A stretch of 64,000 nucleotides of DNA from Chamaelirium japonicum. Taxonomy: Eukaryota; Streptophyta; Magnoliopsida; Liliales; Melanthiaceae. Below the pieces are notes generated by a model. That model ran no database searches. It saw nothing but the letters and a program-made list of their open reading frames with translations, and was not told where the DNA came from. The position numbers and the translations under genes are program-made. The stretch lies in assembly GCA_947650365.1 (NCBI GenBank), contig OX393549.1:23983347-24047346 (forward strand). The letters run 5' to 3'. The first letter of the stretch is position 1. Each line of letters begins with the position of its first letter. Below are positions 35,738-47,525 of the stretch, one piece after another.

Positions 35738-36003
<266 letters not shown>

Positions 36004-36009
36004 CGCCTA

Positions 36010-36011
<2 letters not shown>

Positions 36012-36091
<80 letters not shown>
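36012..36091. repeat. (TC)n(TA)n(GA)n microsatellite
   Basis: A mirror-type run of TC, then TA, then GA that is itself largely self-complementary. Confidence 0.9.
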
Positions 36092-36093
<2 letters not shown>

Positions 36094-36094
36094 A

Positions 36095-36203
36095 ATGCTA
36101 TAATGCGGCATGCGGTACCTACCGCATGCCGTCTGATGCACGCAGCGCGTGCATCAGACGGTTGCGGTGCGGTGCCGCACGTACCGCATGCCGTAGCATA
36201 GCA
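36095..36203. mobile_element. Foldback element 2
   Basis: A 109-bp inverted repeat related to foldback element 1 (same TGCTA-AATGCGGC end). Nested palindromes include CATGCGGTACCTACCGCATG and TCTGATGCACGC/GCGTGCATCAGA. Confidence 0.7.
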
Positions 36204-36211
36204 TGCCCCTA

Positions 36212-36667
36212 TATATATATATATATATAATATTTCACTACGAATGGATAAAGAGAGCCGTTCGATACAAACATAAGAGACGGTTAGAAAATCTTATGGC
36301 CAAGATCTTTCTACATTAGGTAGTTATCACAATACTTTCCCCAAAATTGCATTCCTGCTCACCGTCCGTGTCCAGATCATATGCCACGTCAATCGGGCAT
36401 TCAAAGAGACGCTGTGTGATCTTTGCCACGTCAATCGGCTTCAGCTCACACTATCTCCCGATCTACACGTCCCCACCTCCCTCTCTCTTTCTCTCGACCG
36501 CCTCATCAGCGCTCGGATCGCACGATCCCTCTCTCTCTCTACCTGCCCGATCTCTCCGTTTCTCTCTCAATCGCTCTCGAGATCCCGATCTCTCTTTCCC
36601 CCGGTCTGTTACGCAGCCCCCTGCCTCACCGCACGGCGCACGATCTCCCCCTCTCCCCTTCTCTCTC

Positions 36668-36726
<59 letters not shown>

Positions 36727-37262
36727 AGGTCCGGAGGCTGTTGATTCTCCGGCGCAACCTCCTCTCCTCCGGCGCCATATCTCCTTTAAAGATCTCACCC
36801 AAACTCCCGAACTCCAGCCTGATCTCCCTCTCTCTCTCTCTCTATAGACATCTCTCTCTCTACCGCCCCCACGATCCCACATCACCACGAACTCACTCAT
36901 CTCTCTCCCGATCTCTCCCGATCCCAAATCTCCACGATCCCGACCACGAACTCACTCACCGTTCTCTGCTGATCTCTCCCGATCTCCCATGCAGTCATCC
37001 ACGAACTCACCCACGGTTCATTTTCAGTCATCCACCATCTCTCTCTCTCTCATGCGATCCCAATCCACGGTCTCATCCGATCCTACCGCCCCACGATCCC
37101 GATCCCTGTAATTCGATCTCCCCAAAATCCGTCAGCTGAAACCCCCAAAATCCCTTTTACTACGTCTCCAGTCCGCAGTTGTCCCCAGTCCGCCTCCTGT
37201 CCCGACTTCTGTTCAGTCCCTTGCAGTCTGCCTCCCTCCCCATCAGAGAGATAATTTGATCG
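36212..37262. other. CT-rich gene-less stretch
   Basis: A (TA)n tract, then a long pyrimidine-rich region with a (CT)n microsatellite at about 36676-36723. Open frames on both strands here are Ser/Leu or Glu/Arg artefacts of the CT bias. It could be the leader or promoter of the small spliced frame that follows. Confidence 0.5.
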
Positions 37263-37706
37263 ATGGCACAAAGAGAGAAGCCGATCGCCACCCGCAGTGC
37301 CACCCGCAGCGCCACCCGCAGTCCCTCCGTGCAACAAGGTTGGAAATCTCTGTGTGTGTGTGTGTGCGCGCGTTTGATCTCTCTCTCTCTCTCTGTGTTT
37401 GATGAATGTTTTTTCTCCTCAGATCCTTCGTCAATGGAGAAGCAACGTTCTTTAGATCCTTCGTCAATGGAGCAGCAGCAGCAAAGAGACAGGTTCCCTC
37501 ACATGTTCTTTCTTCTTTTTTTTTTACATGTTCCTCATCACCCATGTTTGAACCCCTCTCTCTATCTCTTTCTCTCCCTCTCTCTCTCTCCTCTCTGTGT
37601 GTGTACTTGAACTTTTAAATTCATAAGTTGTTTATTATTATTTTTCAGTCTTGAGGAAACTGAAAAGACGATCAAATCGGCGCCTGCAGCCCGTCCGTCC
37701 ACATAA
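37263..37706 (+). CDS. Putative three-exon small ORF, unidentified
   Basis: Exons 37263-37338, 37423-37492 and 37649-37706 join through two GT-AG introns (AAG|GTTGGA...CTCCTCAG|ATCC and ACAG|GTTCCC...TTTTTCAG|TCTT) into one frame of 67 codons ending TAA. The product has a threefold ATRS repeat, a twofold DPSSME repeat, a glutamine run and a basic C-terminus, and matches no domain I know. Intron 1 is CT/GT-rich and intron 2 has a good polypyrimidine tract. The phases agree (1 then 2). Against it: the repeats are low in complexity and the neighbourhood is transposon-rich. It may be the 5' exons of a larger decayed gene. Confidence 0.35.
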
Positions 37707-40131
37707 GTATGGACATCTGAAACCAAGTTCTAATTTTTCTTTTAGTGTGATTCTAAATTGATGCCAATTCTTTGAGGATGTCTCTTTTTTTTTTTCATTG
37801 AATGTTTTTTTGAAACCTTCATTGAATTCATAACCTTCATTGAAAATCCATGGATGGTGTGCATCATGGATGCTTTACCATTGATGTATCAAGGCTTCGT
37901 TTGTGAGACATGGGTGGAATGGATTGGAAATTAGGTGTCTTTAGGAAGTATCATTGGCTATTGCTTGCGAGTTGCGATGGAAGTCTGCAGCTTGTGCAAT
38001 TCTTTGACATTTTGAGAGTGATGCTGCATTGGTAATGTGAGTTCTCAACGGAATTCGATGCCTTGGATGGCGAATCGATCCCCCAAAGGATATTCACGAA
38101 CTTGCCTGTCATGCAGCAATTATAAGGGACTCCCCCGTTATCAGTTCATGTATACTTGCGCTTCATTATTAGTTTTATATCCAAAGACATATATATGGTT
38201 TGATCTCTTTGCATTTGGAATCTTATTGTTCCTTCCAACTAATGTGGAAAGATTTTGCCTTAAAACACATTCATGTTCAAAGGATCAAATGTTTGGTAAT
38301 GTAAAATACTGACCGGAGAATTCCAGGGCACTGGAAGTGGGAATTGCAGGAGTTACCTTCTTCAATTTAGTACAATGTGACAGTTGTTGTGAATGGAACA
38401 ATTGTATTTAAAATTAAAAAAAATTAGAAAAATTAGTGATTATTCCCTATAACAAGTTCCTTTTAAGGTTAATGATGGATTATGTTTACAGTCATCGTTA
38501 AGTCCCTCTGGGTCATTCCCTACCATTACAAGAAACTTCAAAAGACTTGGTTCTCATGCTTAAGCAAAAACAGCGTACCCTATGGTGAAATATACAACGA
38601 TCTTACCTGAATAAGTTGACAAGACCATACATTTCTCTGCTTTATCCAGGATTATCAGAATTTCAGTATGCAACACATCTATCAAGGAGTCACTTCTCAT
38701 GCATCCAATTCACTCACTTCCTCATGAGAGAGAAGCTCCAACTTTTAATATATTCAACCTGCTTATATTTCAATAACTAAATAAATTAGGCACACGATGA
38801 GTGCATCTACTTGATGTGATCGTAAATTTATGCAATCCTCTCTAATTATGGCTTAGGAATCACAAACACTTCCCCAGACCCCCCGTATCCATGAAGGACA
38901 CCAACACTCGCCGGACACGCACCGGACACATGTGTCGTGTCCCATGTACTTTCGGATGCCGGATACGGTCGGACACTCCACGGACACTCGCCGGACAAGC
39001 AATGGACAATGTTACCAAGTCGGAAGTCAGGCCAAAGTCGGCAAGGGAAAAAAAAAAACAGAAAAAAATCAGAAAAATTGAGAAAAAAGGTAAATTAGGT
39101 AACAATTAGATATATGTATTCTAACATTTTTTTTTTTGCAAAAATTGGAAAAAAGATGGGGAAAAAACACGTAATTAGCAATTAATACGAGTAATTTGTG
39201 ATTTTTCAAAAAAATCCCGACTTTTTGAAAAAATCGCGACTTATTCCCGTAGCAAACGTTTAGAGAAAGTATTTGTCTATGTGCAAAGAGTGGCATGATG
39301 TTGTGTATGTGGTCCTCCAGTCCGGCACACAATATAGCCGCATGTTGCCGGTTGGAGTATGATTCATTTTGGCTCGCCGGAGGATGGCTGTCTCCGTCGG
39401 AGGTGACAAAGGAGTGTTGTTTTTTATAACGGGCGATGCAATGACACCATAAATCTTCCGAGAATCCAAAATTGGGTAGTAAATCGATTTAATCAAGGCT
39501 ACTTCCAATTATGCCTTTTTTAATGTTGGAGGTGGCACAACCCACTTGGGTCAAAAGGAAGTGCAACGGTCTTTCCTGATCTATGAAAGATAATAAATAG
39601 TGAGTTTATAAATAGTGAGTATATAACATCTATAGACCTCCAAAGTTAGAGTATAAATTAAACAACTCAATAGACATATTGGTAAAATGATAAATAAGAT
39701 GTCAGAGAAGTAAGATAAAAATCATGTTGATTTATTTAGAGTTGCTAATTTTTGATTAACAATAGTCGATTGACAAATATTGGATTACTAATACTCGCAT
39801 TTTGGATCTAAGATTAATTGGGTTTAACGTTTGGATAAATAATATTTATATCGGGGCCAAAATTTTCAATCCATTGCTCTGAAATTTTGGGTCCAATTAT
39901 CAAACCTAAATGAAGAATATTTTGGGTCTAAGTAATGGCCAAAATAGTAAAAGAATTTTCAAAAATTTAGACCTCAGGGGATAAAAGTGTAATTTACCCC
40001 CTGTCGTACTTGACCTCGATCCTCATCCTACCTTACATATTCTAGACAAATTAAATATTAAGATTATATAGTTTGTTCCTTGACTTAGCTTCATGCATTC
40101 TTTGAATAATTTAAAATTTTTATCCCTATAG
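37707..40131. other. Gene-less stretch
   Basis: No supported gene. Positions 38890-39010 hold a patch of GGACACNCGCCGGACAC-type short repeats seen widely in plant intergenic DNA. The rest is AT-rich. Confidence 0.4.
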
Positions 40132-40379
40132 CAAGTGTCTACCGGGTATACTGTGTCTGCCATTTCCGTGGTCAGACCATTAGTGCCTGTTGTGTCAACC
40201 ATGATTGATATTCCCGACATCACTGTGGCTGGTTAGTTACCACTAATCTCCCTCTTTTTTTATTATATGAATATGCATCATATTGTAATATTATTCATCT
40301 TTTCATAGGAAATGCGTCTCACCAATCAGCCTCTGTAGCAGTAGCCGATCAGGCTGAACGCGGTCAGCCACCCTCTTGA
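40132..40379 (+). pseudogene. Possible terminal exons of an unknown gene
   Basis: After an acceptor CCCTATAG, 40132-40231 is open and joins through a GT-AG intron (GGCTG|GTTAGT...TTCATAG|GAAATG) to 40309-40379. Together they give 56 codons in one frame ending TGA. The frame contains VSTMIDIPDITVAGN and ends ERGQPPS. It lies 0.7 kb upstream of the helicase locus and might be part of it. No upstream exon was found and the open length is short, so chance is possible. Confidence 0.25.
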
Positions 40380-41048
40380 CCCTTACTAACATCACCAATC
40401 GTTGCCTCCACGGTTTGTCAATCTTGGCATTGTGAATTTTATTTTGTTTCTATACAAGTTATTATTATTCAATTTATTATAGTTTTTTAATTTCAAGCAT
40501 GCTATGGTGATTAGAAAGTTTCTTTGGTTGTTTCCTTTGTTAATGTTAATATCTTGCTAAGTTATCTTAGATTTTGATCGGATTTTTGTTAATGTTAGAA
40601 ACATACCCAAGATGGTTTGCTATTTTTAAAGAGTACAGAGTTAACAAATATTATAATATATCTTAGGCAAAATAATATTTTAGGGTCTCAAACATTGAAA
40701 AAAACCAAAAAGATATTTGGCACGTCTTGGAATAAAAAAAATTATACATGTAATTAGATATTGTTTCTTTGATACGTTTTTTTTTTTATTTCGATTGGAT
40801 TTTTGTTCATGTTAGAAACACACTCAAGATCTTTGGTAAATAAAATATACTACAAAAATAACAAACCAAAATGATACATCTCAACTCTTTTCAGAGTTTG
40901 TAATACATATAATACACCAAAAATTTTAACAATCCATGAAACATATACATTATAAAATTTTGAGACATATGCCTCACCTTATTAGCCTTATGATCTTAAG
41001 ATTATTACATTTTTAAGTTTTTCATTTTATTGAGTTTCGAAAATTCAA

Positions 41049-42994
41049 ATGCAGTTCCAAAAGTTACTGATCAACCGAGGGCCATCTCAACGGTCATTAG
41101 CGCAGTGTGCTCGAAGAGAGAGAGAAAAAGAAACTATGTTTTCATCAAAGCGAGCTAAATTTATAGCAAATCAATTATCAATACAAACTACCAAAGAAGA
41201 CATAGCAGTATCATTATGTACAGTATCCCAACAAGCACAGAGAGTAAGAGAAAAAGAAGCTAAAGGAAAAATGATTAATGACCAACTATCAACACAAGTT
41301 ACCTTCGAAGACTTCATAATCGGTGGGAGCTCACGTCTGGTGCAGGATAGAAACAAGGGCAAAGAGAGAGAGGTTGAATGGATTTCTCATTTGAGGCCAT
41401 CAACTACATCATCGTTAAGAGTTGAAAGTCACGTTCCGTTATCGGTTGATTCTGAAGTAACAGTATCAATACGTGCAATATCACAACGTATACGGAGATC
41501 AATAGAAAAAGCGTCTAAAGAAAAAATGGTATACTCTTTTGAACTGCCAGAGAGTTATACAAGCAGCGTAGTTGGTGAATCTACCTCAAATGTCATATTT
41601 CAATGAAATGGGGAAAGTTTTTTTTTTCTCAGTGGAGCGGCTGGTACTGGGAAGACATTTGTATATAATACAATTGCAGGTGCTTGCCGTAGTCTTGGTC
41701 ACATTGTCATCATGGTTGCTTCGTCTGGTATTGCATCTTTGTTATTATCTGGAGGCCGTACAACATACTCAACATTTAAGATACCCCTTGATATATTAGA
41801 AAACTCAAGTTGCGGATTCACGAAACAATTAATACATGCTGCTCTTTTTAGAGAGACTAAGTTGATTGTTTGGGATGAAATCACAATGCAACACAGATAT
41901 TGCGTTGAATCTGTTGATCAAACCCTTCAAGATGTTAAAGGCAATAAAAGATCATTCGGTGGAATTACAGTTGTCCTTGGTGGAGATTTTCGATAAATCT
42001 TACCTGTTATACCAAAAGTTGTGCGAGAACAAATTGTGGCTGCATCGCTCAGACGCTCAATAATATGGAATCATGTACAAGTTTTATACTTGGTACAAAA
42101 TATGCGTTTGGATAGGGCGGAACCCGAAAATGTTAATTTCGCCAACTTTCTGATGGAGGTAAATACTATAACATCCATTGGAAATCCGTATGTTGTCCTT
42201 TATTGCTTCTTACCAGCTAAATCCTTATTTTTATTATTACAGGTCGGAACAAATCCAACTGAAACGATTCAATTACCGTTAGGAATTTTTTTTTTAAAAG
42301 ATCTTATAGATTTTATTCTTTCAGTTTACCCACAATTAATATGGAGGGTACATCATCTGTATCATTCCTAACTGAACATATAATTCTAGCTGCACGTAAT
42401 GATTATGTGAATGCAATAAATGATGCAGCGTTGGAACTATTCCCTGGGGAAATAATTGAATATTATGCTGCAGATAAAGCTATTGAGGATGATCTTAGTT
42501 CGAGGTCTAATGGTTATCCGACTGAATTTTTGAATTCACTTGATCATTCCGGATTACCATCATTCAAGCTTAAATTAAAGGTAGGGTCCCCAATAATATT
42601 GCTCAGGAATCTTGCGCCTAAAGATGGACTTTGCAATGGGACAAGATTAATGGTTATCCGTTGTCGAACTCGGGTAATTGAAGCCCAGATTTTAACTGGA
42701 GATAAATCAGGTATTCCAAGGATATCTTTAATACCGTCATCATCAGAATTGCCATTTCCAATGTCACGGCGTCAATTTCCTATACGGCTTGCATATGCAA
42801 TGACAATCAATAAGGCTCAAGGCCAATCAGTCAAGTACGTCGGGATTGATTTGAGGACAATGGTTTTTAGCCACGGACAGTTATATATAGCACTTTCAAG
42901 ATGTACATTAACAAACAGAATTTCTATACTTCTTCGACCAGACGGCACAACTGAAACTGCAAATATTATTTATCCTGAAGTACTATTGTCTTGA
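41049..42994 (+). pseudogene. PIF1/Helitron-type helicase, decayed
   Basis: The helicase half of a Helitron RepHel-like protein would unwind DNA during rolling-circle transposition. The frame opens at 41049 with about 185 codons of unrecognised charged sequence. Three degenerate SQ-x-x-R-REKE-x-K-type modules start near residues 13, 58 and 145. It continues in the same frame after a TGA (41604-41606) into Walker [12 protein letters not shown], Walker B-like LIVWDEITM, and [12 protein letters not shown] followed by a TAA (41994-41996). After NFANFLMEV a GT-AG intron (about 42156-42241) fits. After further decay, 42341-42994 holds the C-terminal half: [53 protein letters not shown] and [12 protein letters not shown]. 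No HUH Rep domain is visible upstream. Confidence 0.8.
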
Positions 42995-43007
42995 AAAAGT
43001 TTTAAAT

Positions 43008-43340
43008 CCAAAGATACTTATACAATAACATTACAGCTTCCATTACCGTCTCGCCGCGTCGGTAATGCACGTCAGTACCGTCGTTCACTCCAGCCATCGT
43101 CTTCACGTCTGGTATCTCTCTCCCCCTCTCCATCACTCCTTTCATCTCACTCCAAATATACTTATATGGCATTGTTATAGCTGCCATTATCACGTCGTGT
43201 CGATAACACGCGCCAATATCGTCGCTTTCTCTAGCTATCCTCATCAGCACAGTCGCCTTCGTCGCCACTACCCTCACCAGTGCGGATGCTTCAACAGGCG
43301 CTCTTTCAGCTGGTGTTTTCATGAGGATATGAGGTAATGT
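43008..43340 (+). repeat. Diverged tandem duplication after the helicase
   Basis: Two copies of about 145 bp (43008 and 43153) share CCAAA-ATACTTATA, CCATTA-C and CGTCAGTACCGTCG-like blocks. Their translations share RRVxNxRQYRR, but stops interrupt. A donor-like GAG|GTAATG lies near 43332. Confidence 0.5.
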
Positions 43341-43414
43341 ATACGCTCATTACCTTTATCAAATTATATACATTAAATAAGACGACTTATAGTTGCAACG
43401 TATCACCTTTGTAG

Positions 43415-44057
43415 GTGTGGGATAGGTATGTACCCGTCATTCCCATTGAAGAACGAGTCAATGGGTGGCCTAGGTGGCCCGTTCGTGGTAGAGTTCACCT
43501 ATATGGGATGAGCCAAAATGTTATTTGGCGATTAATGCCATATGCCCGTGATGTTTCAATGTTTTTAAGAAGAACATGGATGGAGATGCTTCTTGAGGGT
43601 ATGTTTTCTCTATTAAAAATGTTTATAAATTCAATATAATGTACTAAAAAAAATTAAAAATTATAAGATCATTTTCATAGAGAACCATATTGAGGGACGC
43701 CAGCGTTATGTTGTCGAGAGACAATTAATAAATGATGCGGCGATATGGAGGGCAGAACAAAGACGGCGACTAATCATGGCAAGACGAATGCAACAATATT
43801 ATAGAATATATCCATATTGATGGTGAGCACATATGTTTCGCCAAAGTGATATGTTTCGCCTTTTGTTTTAGATATATGGTAGTCAATTCTGATATGTTTG
43901 ATCGCTTTATAATGTAGTGGTACATTTTTTATTGTCTAACTCTTTCTCATTTGTTTACAGGTTGAAGTTTGTCTTATTTGTAGGGACCTGGTTCGGGACG
44001 AAACTGAAGACGGTGGATTATTATGTGATGAATGTAAATATGTCATAATGCAGTAAT
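43415..44057 (+). pseudogene. Unidentified spliced frame with a zinc-ribbon-like end
   Basis: An acceptor (CTTTGTAG) precedes 43415, where an open frame runs to about 43607. A GT-AG intron joins it in frame to about 43680-43820 (EENHIEGRQRYVVERQLIND, rich in Arg/Gln), which ends in a TGA. A further acceptor (TTTGTTTACAG) opens 43963-44057, encoding VEVCLICRDLV and LLCDECKYVIMQ, a CxxC-x14-CxxC pair that could bind zinc. The last exon does not join in frame past the TGA as it stands. It may be an accessory or captured gene of the Helitron, or host exons. I do not recognise it. Confidence 0.3.
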
Positions 44058-44663
44058 TTACATTATGTAATTAGTTCTAGACTTTCTATCTTCTTCTTGG
44101 GCATATTTTCATAGATACTTTCTAGCTGTTATTTTGCATGGTAATTGTATGGTAGAATTTTCTTATTTCGTCTTAAAGTTCTATATGTATGTTGATTGAT
44201 TACTATTGTGTAGTAGTTTTCTATTGTTGATTCCTTACAGTCAAATGTGTATGAACCCAAGGAAGGAATAAGACAATAGAGACACTTCTCAAGTGACTAA
44301 AGTATGTTGATATTTCTCTCTCTCACTCTCTCTTTAAATCGTGTTTAACATTGGAACTTTCTATTTAAATATACAAGTATGGTACAACAGTACATTGCAC
44401 GTAGTTAAATCATGTAATTTTAGTCAATCTGATTGTTCAGGAACCGCTTCTCTACTCTCTGCAAGAAACGGGCAAAGCATGAGGCCTCATCAAAGGAGAA
44501 CATTGGTTCATATGTCAACCCAAACAACAAGAGGGTCGTAGCTCAAGAGGGATGTATTGTGGATGGTATAGCAGAGACATTGGCACCCTTCAAGCAGATG
44601 AGGTAGAGAACAAGTCATCCTATTTCAGCATCAACAATGCATCACATATTTTTCATGTGAGAA

Positions 44664-44839
44664 ATGTTATTCAGCCCAAAGGTTTGTCCTGATTTCGCTG
44701 GCCCGATTGACGTGGCAGCGTGCATCTGGTGGCTGAAACCCACTATCGATTTAAAAATCTTTAACGGCACCAGTGCAGTTGCACGTTGCCACGTCAATCA
44801 GGCCGGCGAAATCGGGAAAACCTTCGGGCTGAATAGCAT
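44664..44839. mobile_element. Foldback MITE
   Basis: 176 bp with about 60-bp inverted arms: ATGTTATTCAGCCCAAAGG at the left, and ATGCTATTCAGCCCGAAGG read inward from the right. The arms also share TTGACGTGGCA and TGCACGTTGCC-type blocks. Confidence 0.75.
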
Positions 44840-44999
44840 ATCGCTTTTCATGTTAATGGTGACTGATAATACCTATGATTAATGCCTTTGACTTTATCCT
44901 TTGCAAGATAGGCATCATATCTCAGATTTTGGTGAAAATCACAACCCAAGTGAAAGAATTATTAGGCAGCATGGAAGGCAGGAAGAACAATGTGGGTGG

Positions 45000-46265
45000 C
45001 TTAAATATAGTGAATGGAACAAATAGTTATGTTTCCATTGTTCCATTGTTCCAGTGAATACAGTGGAACAATGGAATACAGTGAATAGTTATGCTTCCAT
45101 TGTTCACTGTATACAGAATGAATGTGATGAATAGTTATGCTTCCATTGTAGTAGCTTCCATTGTTCCATTGTTCACTGTATACAGAATGAATGCAGAATG
45201 CTACATTGGGTACTATAGTAGTAGCTTCCATTGGGCCATTGTTCACTGTATACAGAATGCTACATAATGAATGCTGGATTGGCTACAGAATGTGCTACAG
45301 AATGTGATGAAAGGCTACAGAATGTACTGAAGCTACTACTATGGTACCCAACTTTGCTACAGAATGTGATGAAGCTATTGAAAGGCTACAGAATGTACTG
45401 AAAGGCTACAGAATGTACTGTAGCTACTACTATGGCACGGATCTTTGCTGCTACTACTATGGTATCCAACTTTGTTTCGATCCTATTTTCGTCACTAGTT
45501 AGGTGAATCAACCTCTTATTCTACAGGTTCTTCACAAAGTCAAGATATAATGATTGCTTATTATAGTTAAGGGAATAATAGCACACAGTGCACCTAATCC
45601 ACACACTAATTCCCCATAATACTTAGTTATATTAGTATGGGGATATGTAATAGAATGGCAAATGTCTGAATGCTTCTTTGACATTGAATACATCTTAGGA
45701 TGTGATTTCGATAAATTATAAGATGAATTTAATCTCAGCAGATCAGTTAAGGATACAAAAGGATTCTTAGGAATTGGATGATGACTTTAAAGCTTATGAG
45801 TAAGTTGGGGTTCCATTGTGCTGGCCCTGGTGGTATACTATATTTAATTGTGGATGCATTGTTTTTTTATCTTTTTCTTTCTCCTGCAGATTCTAAATTT
45901 CGGTACAGCAGCCATGCCCGAATGTAATGAAGCTACAGAATGCACTGAAGCTACTACTATGATTAATGTGTGAGAATGCACTGAATGAAGCTACAGAATG
46001 CACTGAATGCACTGAAGCTACAGAATGAAGCTACAGAATGCACTGAATACACTGAAGCTACTACAGAATGCACTGAATGAAGCTAATGAAGCTACAGAAT
46101 GCACTAATAGTAGTTTCAAGTTTACTAATGAAGCTTCAAGTTTACTACTATCATTAGTAGTTTCAAGTTTACTAATAAAGCTACTATTAGTAGTTTCAAG
46201 TTTACTAATGAAGCTACAGAATGCACTGAATGCACTGAAGCTACTGCAGAATGCACTGTAGCTGG
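45000..46265. repeat. Patchwork of degenerate short repeats
   Basis: Two zones (45000-45480 and 45905-46265) built from GAATGCACTGAAGCTACAGA-like, GAAGCTACTACTATGG-like and TTCCATTGTTCACTGTATAC-like units in irregular order. Between them lies ordinary AT-rich sequence. Frames on both strands here only reflect the repeats. Confidence 0.75.
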
Positions 46266-46609
46266 ATTGCCAACATGTATGATTAATGATGCGCATATTT
46301 TTTTGTCCCTCATTCGTTACATGAAAAGATCAGGATATTTCTATGGAAGGCAAATAAACATTTCCAAATCTTATTTTTCATATTGTCTTGGCATGATGGA
46401 TGTGGAATTACCAAGTGAGATTATTTATTTAGAGATGTTTTATCACTCAAAATATGTTCCAAGCTAATACATCAAACATATGTTGTCAGAGATTAACAAA
46501 CATATGAACTCATATTTTATAGGTTAGATGATTTTTTTTTTTTTTTTGCTATCTGGTTTTTAGGATCCATGCCCACCCTCTGTTGCATCATTCGGCAGCC
46601 GCACCACCC

Positions 46610-46612
<3 letters not shown>
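46266..46612. other. Gene-less stretch
   Basis: A single short open frame (66 codons from 46267) lies at the end of the repeat patch. It has no recognised domain. Nothing else seen. Confidence 0.3.

Positions 46613-46670
<58 letters not shown>
46613..46670. repeat. (GA)n microsatellite
   Basis: About 29 GA units. Confidence 0.95.
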
Positions 46671-46674
<4 letters not shown>

Positions 46675-46675
46675 T

Positions 46676-46795
46676 TTTTGGGTTAATGTGTGAGAGGTCC
46701 CTAATAACAGATCCATCACGTGAACAGGGCCCCCTAAAATTTCATTTAGCCTAAGGTCCTTGCCTTTATTAGTAAACTTGAAACTACCCTATGTT
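46676..46795. repeat. Dispersed repeat B, copy 1
   Basis: TTAATGTGTGAGAGGTCCCT through AGCCTAAGGTCCTTGCC is shared, diverged, with 61180-61290 in the same orientation. Unidentified. Confidence 0.5.
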
Positions 46796-47056
46796 CTTTT
46801 TGCATGCCATTTCGGACCAAGTGCGATTCACTGAACGAGTTTAGTACAACATATAGTTGTGTTTGAAGCCGAAACTGAATCACAACAATATTTTAGATGT
46901 AATTTGGGCTGAGTGCAACTCATCGCATAAGTTGGGTGTAACATACTGTTGTGATTGAGTTTTGGCTTTAACTTATCACGTGCCATATTTTTGATGTTGG
47001 GCGTTTTGCTCCGAATGCTAAGTGAGGCTATAAGTCCAAATAAAGAGCCGTTCGAT

Positions 47057-47384
47057 TATATTTTACACGCAGCCACGAGTGTATTTTCGCCGCTATAGGT
47101 GTGTTGCCGCCGAAGGCGGCCGTTACATTTCCAAAGATGTGGAAGGCGACCACGAAATATTGTCACTTTTCTCAAAATATTGTCACCGCTCACGAAATGT
47201 TGTTATCGCCCTCAAAATATTGTTCTTTCCCTCAAAATATTGTCCCCACGAAATAGTCACTTTTCTCAAAATATTGTCACTGCTCACGAAATGTTGTTAT
47301 CACCCTCAAAATATTTTTCTTTCCCTCAAAATATTGTCCCCGCCTTCGAAATCTTTTGCGTGCCGACAGGCACGGGCATTACTA

Positions 47385-47385
<1 letters not shown>
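47057..47385 (+). mobile_element. Helitron 3' end copy
   Basis: Ends with hairpin CGTGCCGACAGGCACG then GGCATTACTAGT. Contains TGTTGCCGCCGAAGGCGGCC, the inverse of the unit at 1400-1420, so it belongs to the family of 1364-1620. It carries many diverged CTCAAAATATTGTC units. The 5' boundary is approximate. Confidence 0.55.

Positions 47386-47386
<1 letters not shown>

Positions 47387-47480
<94 letters not shown>
47387..47480. repeat. (TA)n microsatellite
   Basis: About 47 TA units starting two bases after the Helitron CTAG. Confidence 0.95.
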
Positions 47481-47483
<3 letters not shown>

Positions 47484-47525
47484 ACATTGCGGCTGGGGTT
47501 AATGTGCGGTTAACGTGCGGCGAGC

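Noticed and set aside
36347-37139. Ser/Leu-rich frames of 126 and 238 codons
   Set aside because: Products of the CT-rich microsatellite stretch.
46018-46296. Short frames in the degenerate repeat patch
   Set aside because: They are translations of the short repeats and occur on both strands.
46267-46467. A 66-codon plus frame after the repeat patch
   Set aside because: No start context, domain or neighbour supports it, and the length is within chance for this AT content.
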